A stretch of 64,000 nt of DNA, taken from NCBI GenBank assembly GCA_030435675.1, contig CM059624.1:16268769-16332768 (forward strand), given 5' to 3'. Positions 30,326 through 45,300 of the stretch are shown here, piece after piece (the first letter of the stretch is position 1; the number at the start of each line of letters is the position of its first letter). Origin of the DNA: Steinernema hermaphroditum. Lineage: Eukaryota; Nematoda; Chromadorea; Rhabditida; Steinernematidae. The translations under genes and the position numbers were made by a program. The notes beneath the pieces were generated by a model. It ran no database searches. It saw only the letters and a list, made by a program, of their open reading frames with translations, and was not told where the DNA came from.

Positions 30326-33300
30326 TTATGTCTTCACAGGCGTCGTCGGTTGCGGGAACTTCGGCCATGCAATCTTCGCTTCGTGCCGTTTGTACGCGAA
30401 CAGATGAGGCTTCTTGGCTTTGCGAAGCTGCTCCCGAATGGTGTCGGGAAATTCAGTTCCCAGCAGACACGTCTCGAATCCGTCGAAGAGGATATATCTG
30501 CAAACATGTGCTATAAGAGGATGTGGAAAGGGAGATGCTTACAATCCATAGTCCTCTGGATTAGTCACGGCGAAACGGTGTGCGATGACGCGACACAGCT
30601 TTGCGGCGGTCATTTGAGGAACAGCGGGGAATGTGTGATACTTGATCGTACCCTCTGACTCATTCGGAACTGCGACTTTTACAAGACCGTCGGAACCTCC
30701 CATGGATGGGCCTTTCTCGTTGTCGGACTCCTGAAGAGAGGGATAATAAGTAAGCAAATGTTGTTAAACGAGAAAATCTAACATTCAGTCTTCCCATGTA
30801 AACAGGAAATCAAACCTTGTGACAAGAGTTCAGAACAGTCCCATAACAAGGCTTACAAAAAGACAAGGTCATTCTTTAGTTCGTGAATAATGTACTGACT
30901 AAATTTTCCTAGAATCAGTCCAGTTTTCCGGAAGGCCATTGACAGGCAACCCTTTTTACCAACTTGTCTTATTTTTCCTATACATACCGAAATGATAAAT
31001 CGATCGTCAGCCGGATTAGCAAGCCTCTTGATGCAATCGACATTCTTGAGCACGTGTATCGCCGAGAAGAGAGTGGTCAAGTAGTAGGAAACGTCGCCAG
31101 ATGTGAGTAATTGCTGCGGTAACAACTCCCACATGTACCACGCCTCTACTTCGCATCCAACCGTCGACGTCCTCGCCAGAATGTATACAAGCCAGCGCAC
31201 TAATTCTAAACAGGCATAATGAAGTTTACATAGCGTGCAGGAAAGCGTACCATCTGCTGGTGGAAGTCCGTCATTGTCGTGGAGCTTAAGCGAATCTTCC
31301 ATAGCCACAGAGAGTGCTTTCAAAAGATTGTCCAGCTTCTTTAGTGGAGAGTAGTGATGCTGCATTTTTCGCAGGCACATCTTGATCGCATCCATCTTCT
31401 GCGAGGATGGCATCAGTGTAGAACATGCGAATCCAAGCTGCTGAGGAGTGCGAGTTCTAACGAACTGGAGATTTTCCGAAAGTGACTGGAGAGAGCCGTT
31501 CTTGGAGTATTCCCTGACCATCAGGTGGTAGAGGTGCGCCTTGACGGGAACTAGAAGGATCTTGTGAAGAACGGCTTCCAGGATTGCGTCGATGTTGAGG
31601 AACTCGTTGGAGTTCAGGTTGGCACTTTCGCGTTCGATCAGACTGTGCAAGTCCGCTTCTCCATGTTTGACCAAGTAGTTCTTTATGCCGTTCAAGAACT
31701 GGCGAACATTGCGGATTACCACCTGGGGATCGCACTCGACCGACTCGAGTGTGCACTCGATGAAGCGGTTAAGTGTCGCGCCAAACACCGTCCGAGAATC
31801 CTGCGCAAGCCTGGAAAGATCACGTCAGTTGCGTTTTGAGCGGTTAGTGGGATCACGAAAGATCAAAGTTTACAGTTAAACTTACTTCTCGACGTAGGTC
31901 TGAATTCTAATGCCTGGATCAGAGTTATCCACCGTATTTCTCAGTCTTGGGGGCGACATGATGGGGCTAAGAGTGGGAGCCTTGGCTTTGGAATTATCGC
32001 CGGACTGATTGTCCATAAGGGTTACTGTAGATTCCGTCAAAATCCAATCGCTGTTGTTAGGTGTAAGGGTTCTCCGACGAGTCAGTGAATTCAGGGAGAC
32101 ATCGTCGCATGTAGATGCCCGACTTTTCCTATCGTATGTGCTGTTTTTGCTAAAGATGGAATCCCTACGTTTTTGGTCAAGGAGAGTGGTCTACCTGGCG
32201 GGTTCGGAAGGAATTCTCTGAGACATCTCATTCCAGCATTTGCTTCCAATTCTCAAAATTGTCGCTCTTCTATTCGAATTGGTCTCATTTTCGTTCATCG
32301 ACTTTCGACTGCGATAGAGACTACCGTACACATCTCTGTTCTCGTTGGGTGAGCTACTGCCCTCCTCCATTTTCGTCGTCTCCTCTTCGGTTTCCGTGTC
32401 GGAACCCACTGACGCACACATGACCTCAACATCGTCATCTTCGTCCTCGAGCTCTGTTCCTTCCTCCTCGTGGATTGTGTCCGTTGTCGTCGCCGACAGG
32501 GTGGGCCGGAGGTTGGCAGATGGCGATGAGGTGGGTTTTTCGTCGCCATATTGTGCCAAATCGAGCAAATTCTCCCAGACGTTTGAGTCCCATGGCTCAT
32601 TGAACACCGTTCCGGCGACGCTCACATTATCGTCGTCGATCGCTGACGCAACACTTTTGACCGAAACGTCGCTGAACTCGGACAGCTGCGCGTATTCCGA
32701 TTGATGTGGGACAAGTCGTGAGCCTGAGACCGATTTTACGGGCGGTAGGACCATTCTGGAAGGCGTGGGTCGGACCTGAAAGTGCGGAGTCTTTGAGAGT
32801 GGTCATTAGCTGATATGTAATCGGTTCTTGTTAGGTCATTCATCTTTTGTAAAGGAGAGGGTAATAGCAGCGCAAATTCAGGTGACTGCTTCGTTATAGA
32901 TCATTTTTAAAGGTTGCCAAATATAACGTATATACTAGCGAATACACTAGGCAGATGTTGACATCCTAGGTCATTCTGAGTGACACACGAATATCAGCCA
33001 ATCTTTTTAAAGTACTCATGCAAAGGGATCACAAAACTTTAATTTTTGTCCGTGTCAGACCACATCTTATCTTGGCGATTTTTTGCACACATAGCAGGCA
33101 CTTATGGTGCATCTAATTACCCTAAGTGATCTGATAAGGAACCAATCTTATCAGATGCGCGAAACATTAAAGCTCCTGTGTTCTGAATGAGTCTTACCTT
33201 AGCAACTTTTTGCTGTCGAGTCTTGATTTCTGAAGCCACTGCCGACCAGCCTCCTGCAGCGGCTGCAACTTTGGCTGGTGGCGACTGTTGACTACTGGAA

Positions 33301-36300
33301 GTAGATGACGATCCAGTGGAAAGCGACGGTGACGGAGCACTGAAACAGAAATGACTCAGTGTGATGTGAGGTCGGGCATCATTAGCTAAATCACGGCGCC
33401 CATTACCTAATGCTACAGCGCACGACAAAAGCTTTGCCTATAGGGACCACCTGGCCTGGAATACATGAGTCACGCGCCATTCAGCACCTCGCCCGTCCGC
33501 AACATTACCTATTCGGCGCGCACATATGCGAGAACCTCTCGAGCACTAATTGCTAGTTTAGCGTTCGGTCGAGGCGAAAGCGGACCACCCGGACACCGCT
33601 GATCGGCCCATTTGTCAAAAGAGAGTGGACAGCGAAACGCCTCGAAGGCGCCACCGTTCCAACAACAACAAATCAAATTTGAACGCGCGGCTGCGGTCGC
33701 AACACAACTTTCGGAACTCATCAGCCGGCGGCGATGACCTCCGAGGCGCAAAACTTTTTCGCCTTCACTCATTTCCTTTGCGAGTGACCTCGCCGATTGG
33801 CAACTCGTCGCGCGCGCACCACAAAGGGACGCGCGAGGATTCGAGTGGAAAAACACCGATTTGCCCTCGTCTAGGCGGCGGTGGAGAGAGAGAGTAGGTT
33901 GACAATCAACACAAATACATTCAACAACAAGGCAGTTCCAGTCGACGCCACGCCTGCTTTTGTATTCGGAGTGAGGCATCAGGATGAAAAGTACGTCGTT
34001 GATGGGTAAAATTAATGAGAAAATCCGTGTTTAAGTAGCCTTATACTGCAATTAAAGGAAACTCTCCTTATCTCATGACTTATACTATTCTTAAGGGGTG
34101 AAATCTATTTGTATGTGCCCTACTCAATACATCAAAAATTATAAAGTAACCAAAATAAGTTTCGCACGATTCGAGAAAAGACCATTTTAGTTACTATAAA
34201 ACGGGCCATGCTGACCCAAATAAAAGCATAAACTAGCCTTTTCCATCTACCAAATTTCTCTGGAATTTTTTTTTAAAAAACTTTTTTCAACAAATTAGAG
34301 GCTCAAAAGGGGCGCAAAATAAACTCTTAATCCTGACAAATTGCCCTTGCGTCTGCGTAGACTGCCGACCAGTAAATACAATAACAACACCGCGTGCGCC
34401 TCGTCGTCCAAAATACTCCTCGTCGCCGGTCTTATAAGCCCAATTCCAAACAATTTTACGACCTCGGCGTGGCCCGTAAACTACGACGCAATAGGCGCGC
34501 TCCGCACTCAAACACAACATGCATCTAAACCAACATTTGGGACATTGTGGGAAGCGACAGTTGGCCTTATGTAACCGAATACGGTCCAGCCAGAGAGATC
34601 GGATCTACAGAGCCAAGGGATAAACACACACATAGAAGGCTATTTAGCATGCTGTCAAGATCAAAGCCGCGCTAGGCCGTATATCTTGCGGATTAGGGCG
34701 CGCGAGAGAGGGCGAGAACTGGGATCACTGTGGTGCCAACGCGAAAACACTTGACGGATCGGCTACCGCTTTCATGGTGGTCGGTGCTTATCTCGGTGGT
34801 GTGGACGACGGTGCGAAGAAGATTTGGAACAACAACTGCACTCGAAAAGCCGGTCGCATGGCCAGCGCGGAGCTCAGAGCAAACAGATCGAAGAATCGTA
34901 TTTCAAACGTACCGAATGGCGATCGGTATTGTAAGCATGAGTCTTAGGGAAACTTCCGCGTTGTCGCTTGCAACAAACGACCATAAGAGTCTTGTTTCAC
35001 AAAAGGAGAAAAAGGAAATGAGACCGGATTTTAACCGTTGATGTTGATCCGGAACGTGCAGAATACACCACACGAACCACTCAACAAAAAGATGAAAATG
35101 ATTGTTATGCATTTGCATCCTTCTTGCCTGTCGTTCCTTGGTTTTTGTTAAGAGATTCTTGAAATATATTCCAATTGAGCAAATGCACTTAACGACCGCA
35201 AAACAATTCACTGAGGCCACTTTTCAAATCGCCATTCTAGTCAACTCAATCGCAATTGAAATTGACCTCATTTCTAATCGATTCCATTTGCGAAAATGTC
35301 AATTCAATGGAAAGTAGAGCCCCAAACAAGGTTCATCAAAGGAATGAGAAAAATATCAAAGACAGCGTCTGGCAGATGAAGATCTATTATGTTACGACGG
35401 CTAAGCAAAGCGCCGTGGGAGCGTTAATTCCAAACAATAAGGTTAAGAGTTCAATTGGCCATTAGCACGGCCGTTGAGTGAGATTTAAGTGAGGGTGGAA
35501 TCCATCTGCTTTCGCACCGTTAGTGAAAGTGAAAGACGACGGATTAATGTAACCGTCTAAGGAAGTCCTTTAAGGGAGGGACAGATGTTTTGTAAAAAGG
35601 AACACGAATGCATTAATGCATGTTCTGCGGTGAACGCTATACAACAGAGTTTCAAAAAGCGCAATGATAGAAAACTGGTCGGATGGAGTGACTGCAGAGT
35701 CACTTTCATGTTTCGCACTAAACCGACGTTGTGTGCGAATCGGGATACTGACTCATAACACATAGAGAAGTGGAGGCACCATATGAGCAACCTTTCCATC
35801 CGATCTGCCGACGGCGTCTACATCGACTGACACGCCAAAGGGCAACCTTAGAATAGTAAGATATCGGAAAAGAATAGCCCACTTGTTTTCCACACCTCAC
35901 ACATCCTAAGGTTCACTTTCCTTATGGATATAAAGTGCTATACTACCATGAGCAGTTATAAAAATAGCATTTAAATCTGAGAATTGCGGTTGAGTTGAGT
36001 TACAACCAGTTGAGAAAGCATGTAGAAACGGGCAGCAGCCTGACAACAGTCGCAGGAAGAACTAGGCACATTTCAGGAGCACTCACAGTACTAAAGGAAA
36101 TCGCTAAAGCTTTTTAAACCTATCCCGACGAACTGGAAGTAACAAAGAATGGGAACCAGTCACTGGGAGCGCTACCATGTTTCGCAAGTACTCTTGGTCA
36201 CAAAGACTTTGCCTTGAGCGTCCATATTGAGTCGGATAATAAATAGTCATCCGTGCAAAGTCGATTTCCTCGATCACAAATCTTCTTTTTACATTTACTT

Positions 36301-39300
36301 TTGAGAGTGCGTTTATGAAAATAATATATACTGATACATTAGTTCATTCAAAACCTATATGCTTTTATCTCCATATTGCCCAAGTAAGTACACGATCATG
36401 TTTTATCGGACAAAGGGAAAGATCGGGCAGTTTCAAATAACAGACTCTCAAATGAGAGAACACAGTTGACACAGACCGGGGACATATGATACGGTCTCCG
36501 TCCGTCTGGACCGTGTCCATGCGTTCTTTGTGGGAACGCATGCGCCGAATGAGTGATGACCAAACAAAGAACACGCGCCGCGCTACCGACAGAGCAAAAG
36601 AGAGATTGAATTAATTTTATGACCGGGTGCGCCTTGGCCTTCTACGCGTATAAAATTCAAAACACGGACCGCCACCGCGACGAGCAGGTCGTTCAACAAC
36701 ATGTACATTGCGCAGAGCTAAAGCTGAAGCGTGCAAACAGTTAGCACTTCATTTCTGAACTCAGCTGACCTAATTTTAGCACACAAAGCGTCACCTCTCA
36801 GCGCGCACATCGTCGAACGACGCTCATCGGCGCCCGATGATCGACAGCTACTAGTGAACATCGCCAGGTTTTTAATTACCTATCGCCTCGAAACCCGTTG
36901 TGTGATCAACTACAAATCCACGCAATACTACGACATCTGGACGAAGTGGAGAAGCGGACAACAAATGCACATGATCGTCGGGGGCACAGGTGTGGGGAAG
37001 AGGCTGTGGACATAGTAGCGTGAAAAAGTCAGAACTTGGCTCGTAAAATTCCAGCCTATCGTAAGATGGGGCATCATTTCGAGGGCAAAAGGATCGTTTG
37101 TGCCCGGAAGCACTGATACACTTATAGAATTTCATCGATTTGTACTCTTTTCTAAGTGAATCGTTGATGGAAAGGTCTGATTTGGTTACAAATTATCATT
37201 AGCGGCTATCTCACGAAGTGAAATGCAATCAAAAATGCCTTGAAAGCACTCACAGGACAAGGCTCAATACACATATGTTCAAGTTTCTGTTAGAACTACA
37301 TGACATATAAAGGTGATTCTATGAAAATATGTGATTACAACTTGAGGGAACGCGTAAAAAACCTAACGTACTTGGCCCATTAACCCCATAGACGAACTAC
37401 TTGCCGTAAAATAACCCACCTGGTGACTACCGGTTTCGCACTGATGTCGATGGAGAACTGTTTTCGTCGCACCACCGGCGTTATTAATCCCTCATTAATC
37501 GTTTGGAGTTCGCCGGTTCCAGGAACACGCCCGAGTTTCGCGCGCAGCGCCCTGCCAGCATTGGCCGCATTTCGGTGGTGTGGGTCGGAGAAGTCCATCG
37601 CGTCGGCCAGATTGGGCACGGAGAGACGGTGCTCCTGGTCTTGTAGACGAGAGAATCCGTTTCCGGAGTGATCGTGTTTGCGTCTTAGACTGGCTACGTA
37701 AGGGCCGGAGTCCGAAGAGATGGAGATTTTGCCGGAAGCGCAATCAGGGGAGCTGCGTTCGTTGGAGGTGAATCTGCAAAACAGGCAAAGTGAAGGTGGT
37801 TTACAAAATGGGGCTGCTGCGTCACGTCAAGATGTAAACAATGTTTCGAAAGACCGCTGACTTTAAAACAACACAGATGTATGCATTCTGTGATGTGACT
37901 AATCCCTTTTTGTAATGTTGGAACAATAATTTTTAAATCTCGTAAGCCTAAGCCGAGCACAGAATACACAAGGTTGAGATGCCTGATATAAGATACCTTA
38001 AGGGTCATATATGAATGAACGTCATCTCCCCTTCCTGATCTTCATCCTCACCTCTTTTTCCTGAGTTCCTCTATGCAGCTATTTATAGCGGTCTTATCCA
38101 TGAACTGCTTTCCAACAGGTGGCACCAGCGGACTGCTGTTCCCACTGGAAGCCGACCCAGCACGATCCTTGCGACGAAGCTGCGGACCCGGACTGGTGGA
38201 ACCGTGATGATGGTAGGCCAGTCGATCCACCGACGACGCGCACAGATCGCTCCGTTCGCGGCGAAGGGCGATTCCTTTGCCGAAGGGGAACGACTTCTTC
38301 CAGCTGCCGGTGCCACTCCCATGCAGATTCATCGCATTCACATTGTCGTGGCTTTCCGCCGTCGGCTTGAACGTCTTCAGACTGTTTCGCGAGTTTGACG
38401 AACGGATCGAGCCGCTATACAAACTGGTTGACGATGGCACCTTGCTGAACGAGTCCCGATGGTTGCCGCTGACGGTGAAGGCGGATTGACTGCTGAACGA
38501 TAAACGGGCCGATTAATGATGTGGTGTGGCAAACAAATGTAAATACGTTTAGAGTTCATAAACATGGCTGGAAGTAGTGATTGGAAGGGGGCACATTTCT
38601 CGAGAATTTCCTGGCCTTGCCGAAAGTCGTAATGTGTTCAAATGGGTGCATAACTTCATTTCGGACTAGAGTTATTAATGGGTCGAACCCGATAGGCCAA
38701 AAAATTACAATTAAATTTTTCGAGGAAGAAGAGAGCTTGCGAAATCTGGCCTCATCCACAAGGAGATTTCTAGCACATGCACTAGATTAGTTGGCACCGA
38801 GAGATTAACATAACACCCACCTTGTGATTCCATTCTGAGAACATGGCGTAAAATATTCACAATGCGCCAAGCCATGGATCGGTATTGGACTCTTTGACTT
38901 CACTTTGTCCAAATCGTTACCGGAACCGGAGAATAGGCTCTTGAGAAACGAAGCGCCCTTCTTTGACGAAGATGAAGTGGAAGAAGACGAAGCGCTGCTG
39001 ACGGTTCCACTTCCGCCCCGGTGGAATCCGTCTTGAGACGACAGGCTCTTCTTCAGGCTTATCGGTACCCGCTCTGGTTGAGCGACGCGCGAGCGCTGCA
39101 TCGGTACTGGTTTTTGCCCGTTGCGCGCGTGGTGCTGTGATACTTCGGATGTCCAGAAGTCTAAAAAGAGTCGCGATAATAATCGAAAGTAAGTGAACCG
39201 GAATATTTTGGGGTATGTAACGATACTATCGCGTTCTAGTGTAATATATGTATAAACAGCTTGTGAACGTAGAATATTCGCCCAGTAAAATAACGGCAGC

Positions 39301-42300
39301 GACTGGATTTCGTCGGGCCGATCGAAGCTCATAAATTTTTCTGTTTTGCCACGTGTTTATAGGAAATGCGTAGAATTTTAAGAATGACACCTCTTCTAAA
39401 TATATGCAGACGAAGTAGTGGAGTACAGTCCAACAAAACGTTTTAAGTTAAAAGTTACATCGTATATTTTTGTGTCAACAAGACAATGCCAACTAAGCCG
39501 AAAAAAATGAAAATTGGATTCCCTTTGCCCTGTCGCTCATGTCCTTTGTCTCTCGTCGTCTGCGCTCCCTTCGCACCGCTCCTCACGAACGGTCGCAGTT
39601 ATCACCAGTATATGTTACGGCTGGCCGTGCTGACGCACGAATTCTGTTTAGATTTTGTCCGTTATGGATGCATGTAATATTTGTTGAGCACATTATACAA
39701 TGGCCGTTAAATGCAAACGAATTCAAATATTTAAACGCCATTATAAACTAGCTCGTCCACAGAACACATTATACAGGCATATAAGAGTCCAAAACATATT
39801 GCAGAATACTTTGATGTGCAGGCCCTTCCTCACTCCTCCTGCATCTTTCTCATCCTCATAAAGACCTCACTTCCTATCAATATCAATCCATAAAATCAGT
39901 CCAAGCACTTAACATCACCGTTCATTAATTCGCCGAGCCTCAAAGAGGGCAGCGCACCGAAAACAGTCATAAATCAATATCGCGTGGATCGGACTTCTCG
40001 TCGGCACAATTGTTACAACCACAAAGCGTAGTCTGTCCGGACGGCTGTCCACAACGGGCTCGATGTAATAACGCAGTTATCCAGGTTATTAAAATGCTAG
40101 AGGGTTGAGAGATAACGGTTGTTGTATAAGGTCGCGATCGATGACAAGGAGCTGTTTGCATGAGGTAAACAGGAACAACCGGAAAATATGGTGTTTGTTT
40201 TTTAAGATTTTTCACTGATCGTGCCTAGCAGAACAGATGGTACCACTATTAAGCACTGGTGCATAGAACCGACGCTAAACAAAACAACTGAGGCTGAAGC
40301 TTACATAATTTATGTTTAACATAAGATTGAACCTGCGTGAAAATAGTAACATAAGATTGAACCTGCACTAAAAACCGTCAAAATAATATTCGATCAAAAA
40401 GAAACTGAAAAAAATTCTTCCATATAATCGAATAATATAAGACACCCAAGTGTGGAACAATCCCGCGATACCTCAAAGGGTCCATCCACCGGACACCTTT
40501 ATGCAAATGTGAGAGAGTGCACCCAGTCGGCTCATCAAAGCGTACCGAATGGCGGCTCCCAGATGTCGATGAGCGAACGGCGCGGATGTCACGCAACAAG
40601 ATGGATATGGGAAAGCGATCGGGGCGCACATTCCAAAACTGTCGAACAAACAATTGAAACAAAACACAGCGAACGTGTAGCGAACTAATTGCTTGAGTAA
40701 TGAAAGGAGGGCCGATTGATCCGCCGAGTTCCAGCGTGCGTCCTTCGGCCGATGCCTATACTCAAGGCCGCAACGACAATTAGCGTCAAGAAAAAAGACG
40801 TTCGCGCACTACGCACCGCATCATAATTACAATATTAGGCATTGGAGCGCGCGGCGTACTAACCTATTAGACGCTTCTTCGACAAACCAGATTTGGTGGC
40901 TATGAACTGTAAAGGAGCAGTCGATTGCCTCTTGTTCGGCGTTGTCGAAGAGAACAGCCGACTGGTCAGCGAATGATCACAGCCACTGAGATATGAAGAC
41001 ACATTTGTTCATTCATGATACGAAATTGCGATTGATGTTTAGCTAGCATGCGTTTTGAACTTCTATATTTATCCAAATCTGTGCCTGCGCTGAATGTTTG
41101 GAAGCGGGAGTGGAGGGTAGACATCGGATAATATCAAGGGTCGGCGGTGCAAAACAGCTCAGCGCTGTGGCCGAACTAGTTGCGGATAGGAATAGGTCAG
41201 ATTTCAGATGTTAACAATCGACAGCTGTCTATTCACATATTAAAACTACATCGCTGATTCACTATCTGACTGCGGAAAAAAATTTTTTAGGGATGTTCAC
41301 ATGCACAGATCCCAACGAACCGAGCCGACTCATTTCGAGTCGCAATCCAAGCCAGCCAGCCTCTTGTTTCAGCTGGCGCCAAGTCAAGAAACTAGAAACA
41401 ATTGTGACCTTTCTTAAGGGGCGGTGCGAAAAAAGCGCAGACGACGAGAGATAAGGGCTATGGAGCCACTGGGTAGAAGGCATGCAATAAGGTTCGCGGT
41501 TAAATGAACGGTCAAAAATCACGGCCTAATGAGCACAAATCAAAGGTCACCAATGGAGGATGGTGGTGTGAGAAATGACCATGATCGGGAGCCGATTAGT
41601 AGAGCAAAATAACTGAATGCGAAGCGTACCGGTCCGATAAGAGGACAAGAAAACATGAACAAGAAAACGTGAAACTATAGCTAAAATAATAAAATAATAC
41701 AAATAATAATATTTCAACAAATTTTGAACTACTTGATAAAACAACGACTAGGTTCTCTCAAGTATTGTGGTTTTTAATAATAATAATAAAATTCAAAGAC
41801 TAGCGGTTTTAACCAAGAAATTTAGTTCAAGCATGTGATAGTGCTGTCATGACGGTCTCCAAATTTGCCTTTCAACCAAAAGAGATGCACAGGAAAGAGT
41901 TCATCAAATAAAAGTAAACGTTCCGGGTGAAAGAGCCCACTAAAACAGGTGCACTAAATGGCCCAATTCGCGCAACACCTCAAAGCGCGCAACAACCTGT
42001 CGCGCAAGAGTAGGTCGACTGACCGCTGCATCGGTCAGCGCTACTTCTTCTCCTTCGTCGAGACGGTCAACCACTGTGGTCAAAGAAAGCGGAGGCGCCC
42101 GGCCGGCGACGAATAGCGTTGCACAACCCGCGGGCGAGGATCGTCGGTGGGAACAATGGCGCACGCGATTTGGGTCAAAATCATAATTCATATTTCGTTT
42201 CAAATAATCCAATTTGCATAATAGTCGCGGAGAACGTTTACTTACCTTGCCCCATCAACGCGATGCTCTGCAACGCTGGCGTCGTCGTGCACGCGGCGAT

Positions 42301-45300
42301 CGCCTCCGGCAGCACCAGCTTTGTCTGCAGTTCTTCGCTGAAAAACGCCGAGTTATAATTCGATTAACGCGCGCGACGGAGGGGGATTAGGAAAGAACTT
42401 TCACGACTCATTTCCGAGCACTTCGGATGGGAGTTACTTCGCCTCCTGTGAATTGCCGTCGCAGTGGCGAAACATCCATAAAATCAGAACCTTAATAGGC
42501 TCTAGAGAAAAGATGTGTTCCTAGAAAAATCAAACAGCTTCCGTATCTAAATTGCCAATAAAAAATGGACAGAAATTGAGACGACAAAGACGATCATCGA
42601 CCATAATTGTATCTGCAGAATATCGCTGATAATGGTGATGGCCTTGAAACCTCAGTTATCGCCGACTCCCAAATACTTCCTCGTAGTCTATCTACTAGTT
42701 GGAAAAAACAAGTGTATGTCACATAAAGTGGAGGCACTTATTCCGTAATGTTGTCTGGCTAGATGGACATGTAGATTTAAAAAATGAAGGCACTTAAATG
42801 AATGAATCAAATACGCTACAGGCGTAGCTAACAAGGGAGCTCTACAAAGTGTGCGACAACAAAAGACGAGCAAAAAAACGAAACAAAAAAGAAACACCTT
42901 GGCAATGGGGGAGTCGAACCCTGGTCTACAAACTGGTAGGCAAGCCAGTTACCGTGTCAACCACGTGAGCAGAACCCCTAATTCGGCAACTACACCTGTA
43001 CCATATCTACTATCACGTAACTTTCCAGTGAAATGCGTCCGTCTAGAACGACATGCATCCTTACCCGTGCTGACAGTAATGTTCAATGAGGTGTGGAAGA
43101 GACTTGAACGAGTTGGGCGACGACTCGAGACGAACGGCGCGCGTCGAGCCCGGACAGTGTTCGATGAGGTAGTGATCGGTGTCGATGCCGTAGCCCTCAG
43201 GCAGGCGAATGCTCAATGCCATTGAGTTGGAGCGACTGGAGGCGCGCACGATGAACGCCTGAAACGAGAAGATGTCACCGGGAATTAGGAGTCGCCGCAT
43301 TCTCATCGATCAATCCCACCGCCACCGGTGGCTATCAATTATTCCAATCGGCCGGAGGTGACATCTAGCGCATAAGTTCGTCATCGGACACTAATTGGTT
43401 CGGAACCTGTCGGCACTCGCATCTATCTTATGAGGGGTCAGTTTCCGATAGATCCGTTTGAGCGGAATGTGATAATGGGGCTATGGGATTGGAACTTGTC
43501 GGATGAAAAAATGTAGAAACCACGACTTTTGCTTTTGTACACAAAAAAAAACTGTGTAACGAGAATTTATTAGCGTGAAGTTCATACTGATGGCATTCGC
43601 AAAGTTCTATATTTCTCAGATAATAGCCCTTATTTACTAGTGCCGCCTGATGAATTCATTACGAATCCTAGTCATGAATATACTCAAAGGTCTCCAAGGA
43701 TCGAAACTATCCCATCACTGAAGTAATTAAAGTTTCGCAACTCACCCCCTGATGCATGGGTCGTAAAAGATGTGTCGCTTGGGCACGTCCAATATTCTGC
43801 AAATACCAAATGGGATGAGTGAGGACGATTTGATCGAGCAAAGTGACAGCGGCCGTCTGCGGCACAACTACAGCTGCCTTCGCTTTGACGACTCCACTTC
43901 GGCGTTTCTTCTCCTTTTCACTCGTAGCTGACGAAGGGTCGTTTCTTGTGGGAAAAACTGACATATTCGGGGGACGAGGATGCTGAAGAGAGAAGTGTCA
44001 GATAAGCAACAAGAGGCCGAACTGCCCAAAAAAAAACTTCATTTTTGGCATTACGATGTATAATGATAAATACAATAACGTGACTGGACAGTTGTGGACC
44101 AAGACGAGAATCAAAAATCTGTGACCGTTACCGCCAAACGTCAATTTAGTCTTCTGCTGTTGCTATAAGAGCTGCCACACAAAATCATGCCTTTATATTC
44201 AGTAAAATTTTGCAACATACACTGGGGGCAACATTTACTGGGGACAATGGTGACCGTTCGTTGAGAGCGGTGAGAAGAGAACGCAGACGACAAGAGAAAA
44301 TCGGCTGCCCTTTGTCCCATCATCACCTTTGTCTCTCGTCATCTGCGCTTTCTGCGCACCGCTCCCCGCGAACGGTCGGAATTGTCCTTAATTTATGTTA
44401 CAGCCAGCCAGTGGCCCACTCAGTTGGCATCTCTGCTAGGATGCTCTTGAAAAATCACACTCAACATAGTTTTCGGCGTTAAAAATTACATTAAAAATAT
44501 AAATGCATCAAAATAGTGGTTGTCTTTACACTTTGTGCCCTTTCTCTCTACATTGAAGATGTTCATATATGTCTTCCAAGGCATAAAAACTCACCTTATG
44601 ATTAGCTGAGTCGGTCAGAATCTCGACTATGGGCGAGCTCGAGTACTCGACGGGCACACAGCGCTCCATCATAGCAGCAGGGTTCTTCGGCTTCTGTTTC
44701 GCTGAATCATCGGCCGGAGCCGACGGCTGACTGTGGCAATTGGAACGAAAAGGGCGCGGAAGATGCACAGTAGTGGCGCCTGAAAGCAACTGGCTCCGAT
44801 GAATACACAATTAGTGTTTGGACGGCGGAAATATGCAAATGTGGCGCGTGAGCAGACTGCGATAAATAAGGTACTGTGCAGGCAAATGCCAAAACACGAC
44901 GGTGGTGGGAAAGGGCCGGCGGCATAAATTAGAGTGCGCGCGAGAGAAAGTGCATTGCGCGGGTGGGTAATGTACTTGACGCGGTTTCGACACTTCCAAG
45001 GCCGCGTTTATGGAGATGCCGATCGGAGGCTTTTGATGAAAAATGTTGCAGAAAAATAAAGGTCGTCATGAAAATTCATAATTGACGGCCATTATAGAGA
45101 ATGTGGTTACTCGAACCTAGTCTGGTTAGAATCGGCGACCCTCTCGTAAAGGGGCATTATCTTTAACATTCATTAACATTCATTACATTAAACACTAACA
45201 TTACTTAACGAAATTATCCCGATCTTAGATAAAAAGGGTTAAAATAAACACATTTTGCTACTAGTTTTTTGGGAAATTGATTTCGCCATCCTACTCAGCT

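Larger units (their letters stand above)
39161..42245 (-). other. RIN intron after the SH2 exons (3.1 kb)
   Basis: Contains a possible alternative exon (40864-40985), two copies of the palindromic repeat (39484-39640 and 41295-41475) and a short direct repeat of TAACATAAGATTGAACCTGC near 40316 and 40350. Otherwise nothing recognised. Confidence 0.55.

Noticed and set aside
33509..33979. 156-residue minus-strand open frame in a RIN intron
   Set aside because: It lies in a GC-rich block where long chance frames are common, shows no domain, and does not connect in phase to neighbouring RIN exons by any good splice site I could see.
41940..42212. Minus-strand frame of 90 residues ending near the SH2 exon
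   Set aside because: Reads rather like protein but lies between two RIN exons that join in phase without it, and has no usable donor or acceptor.
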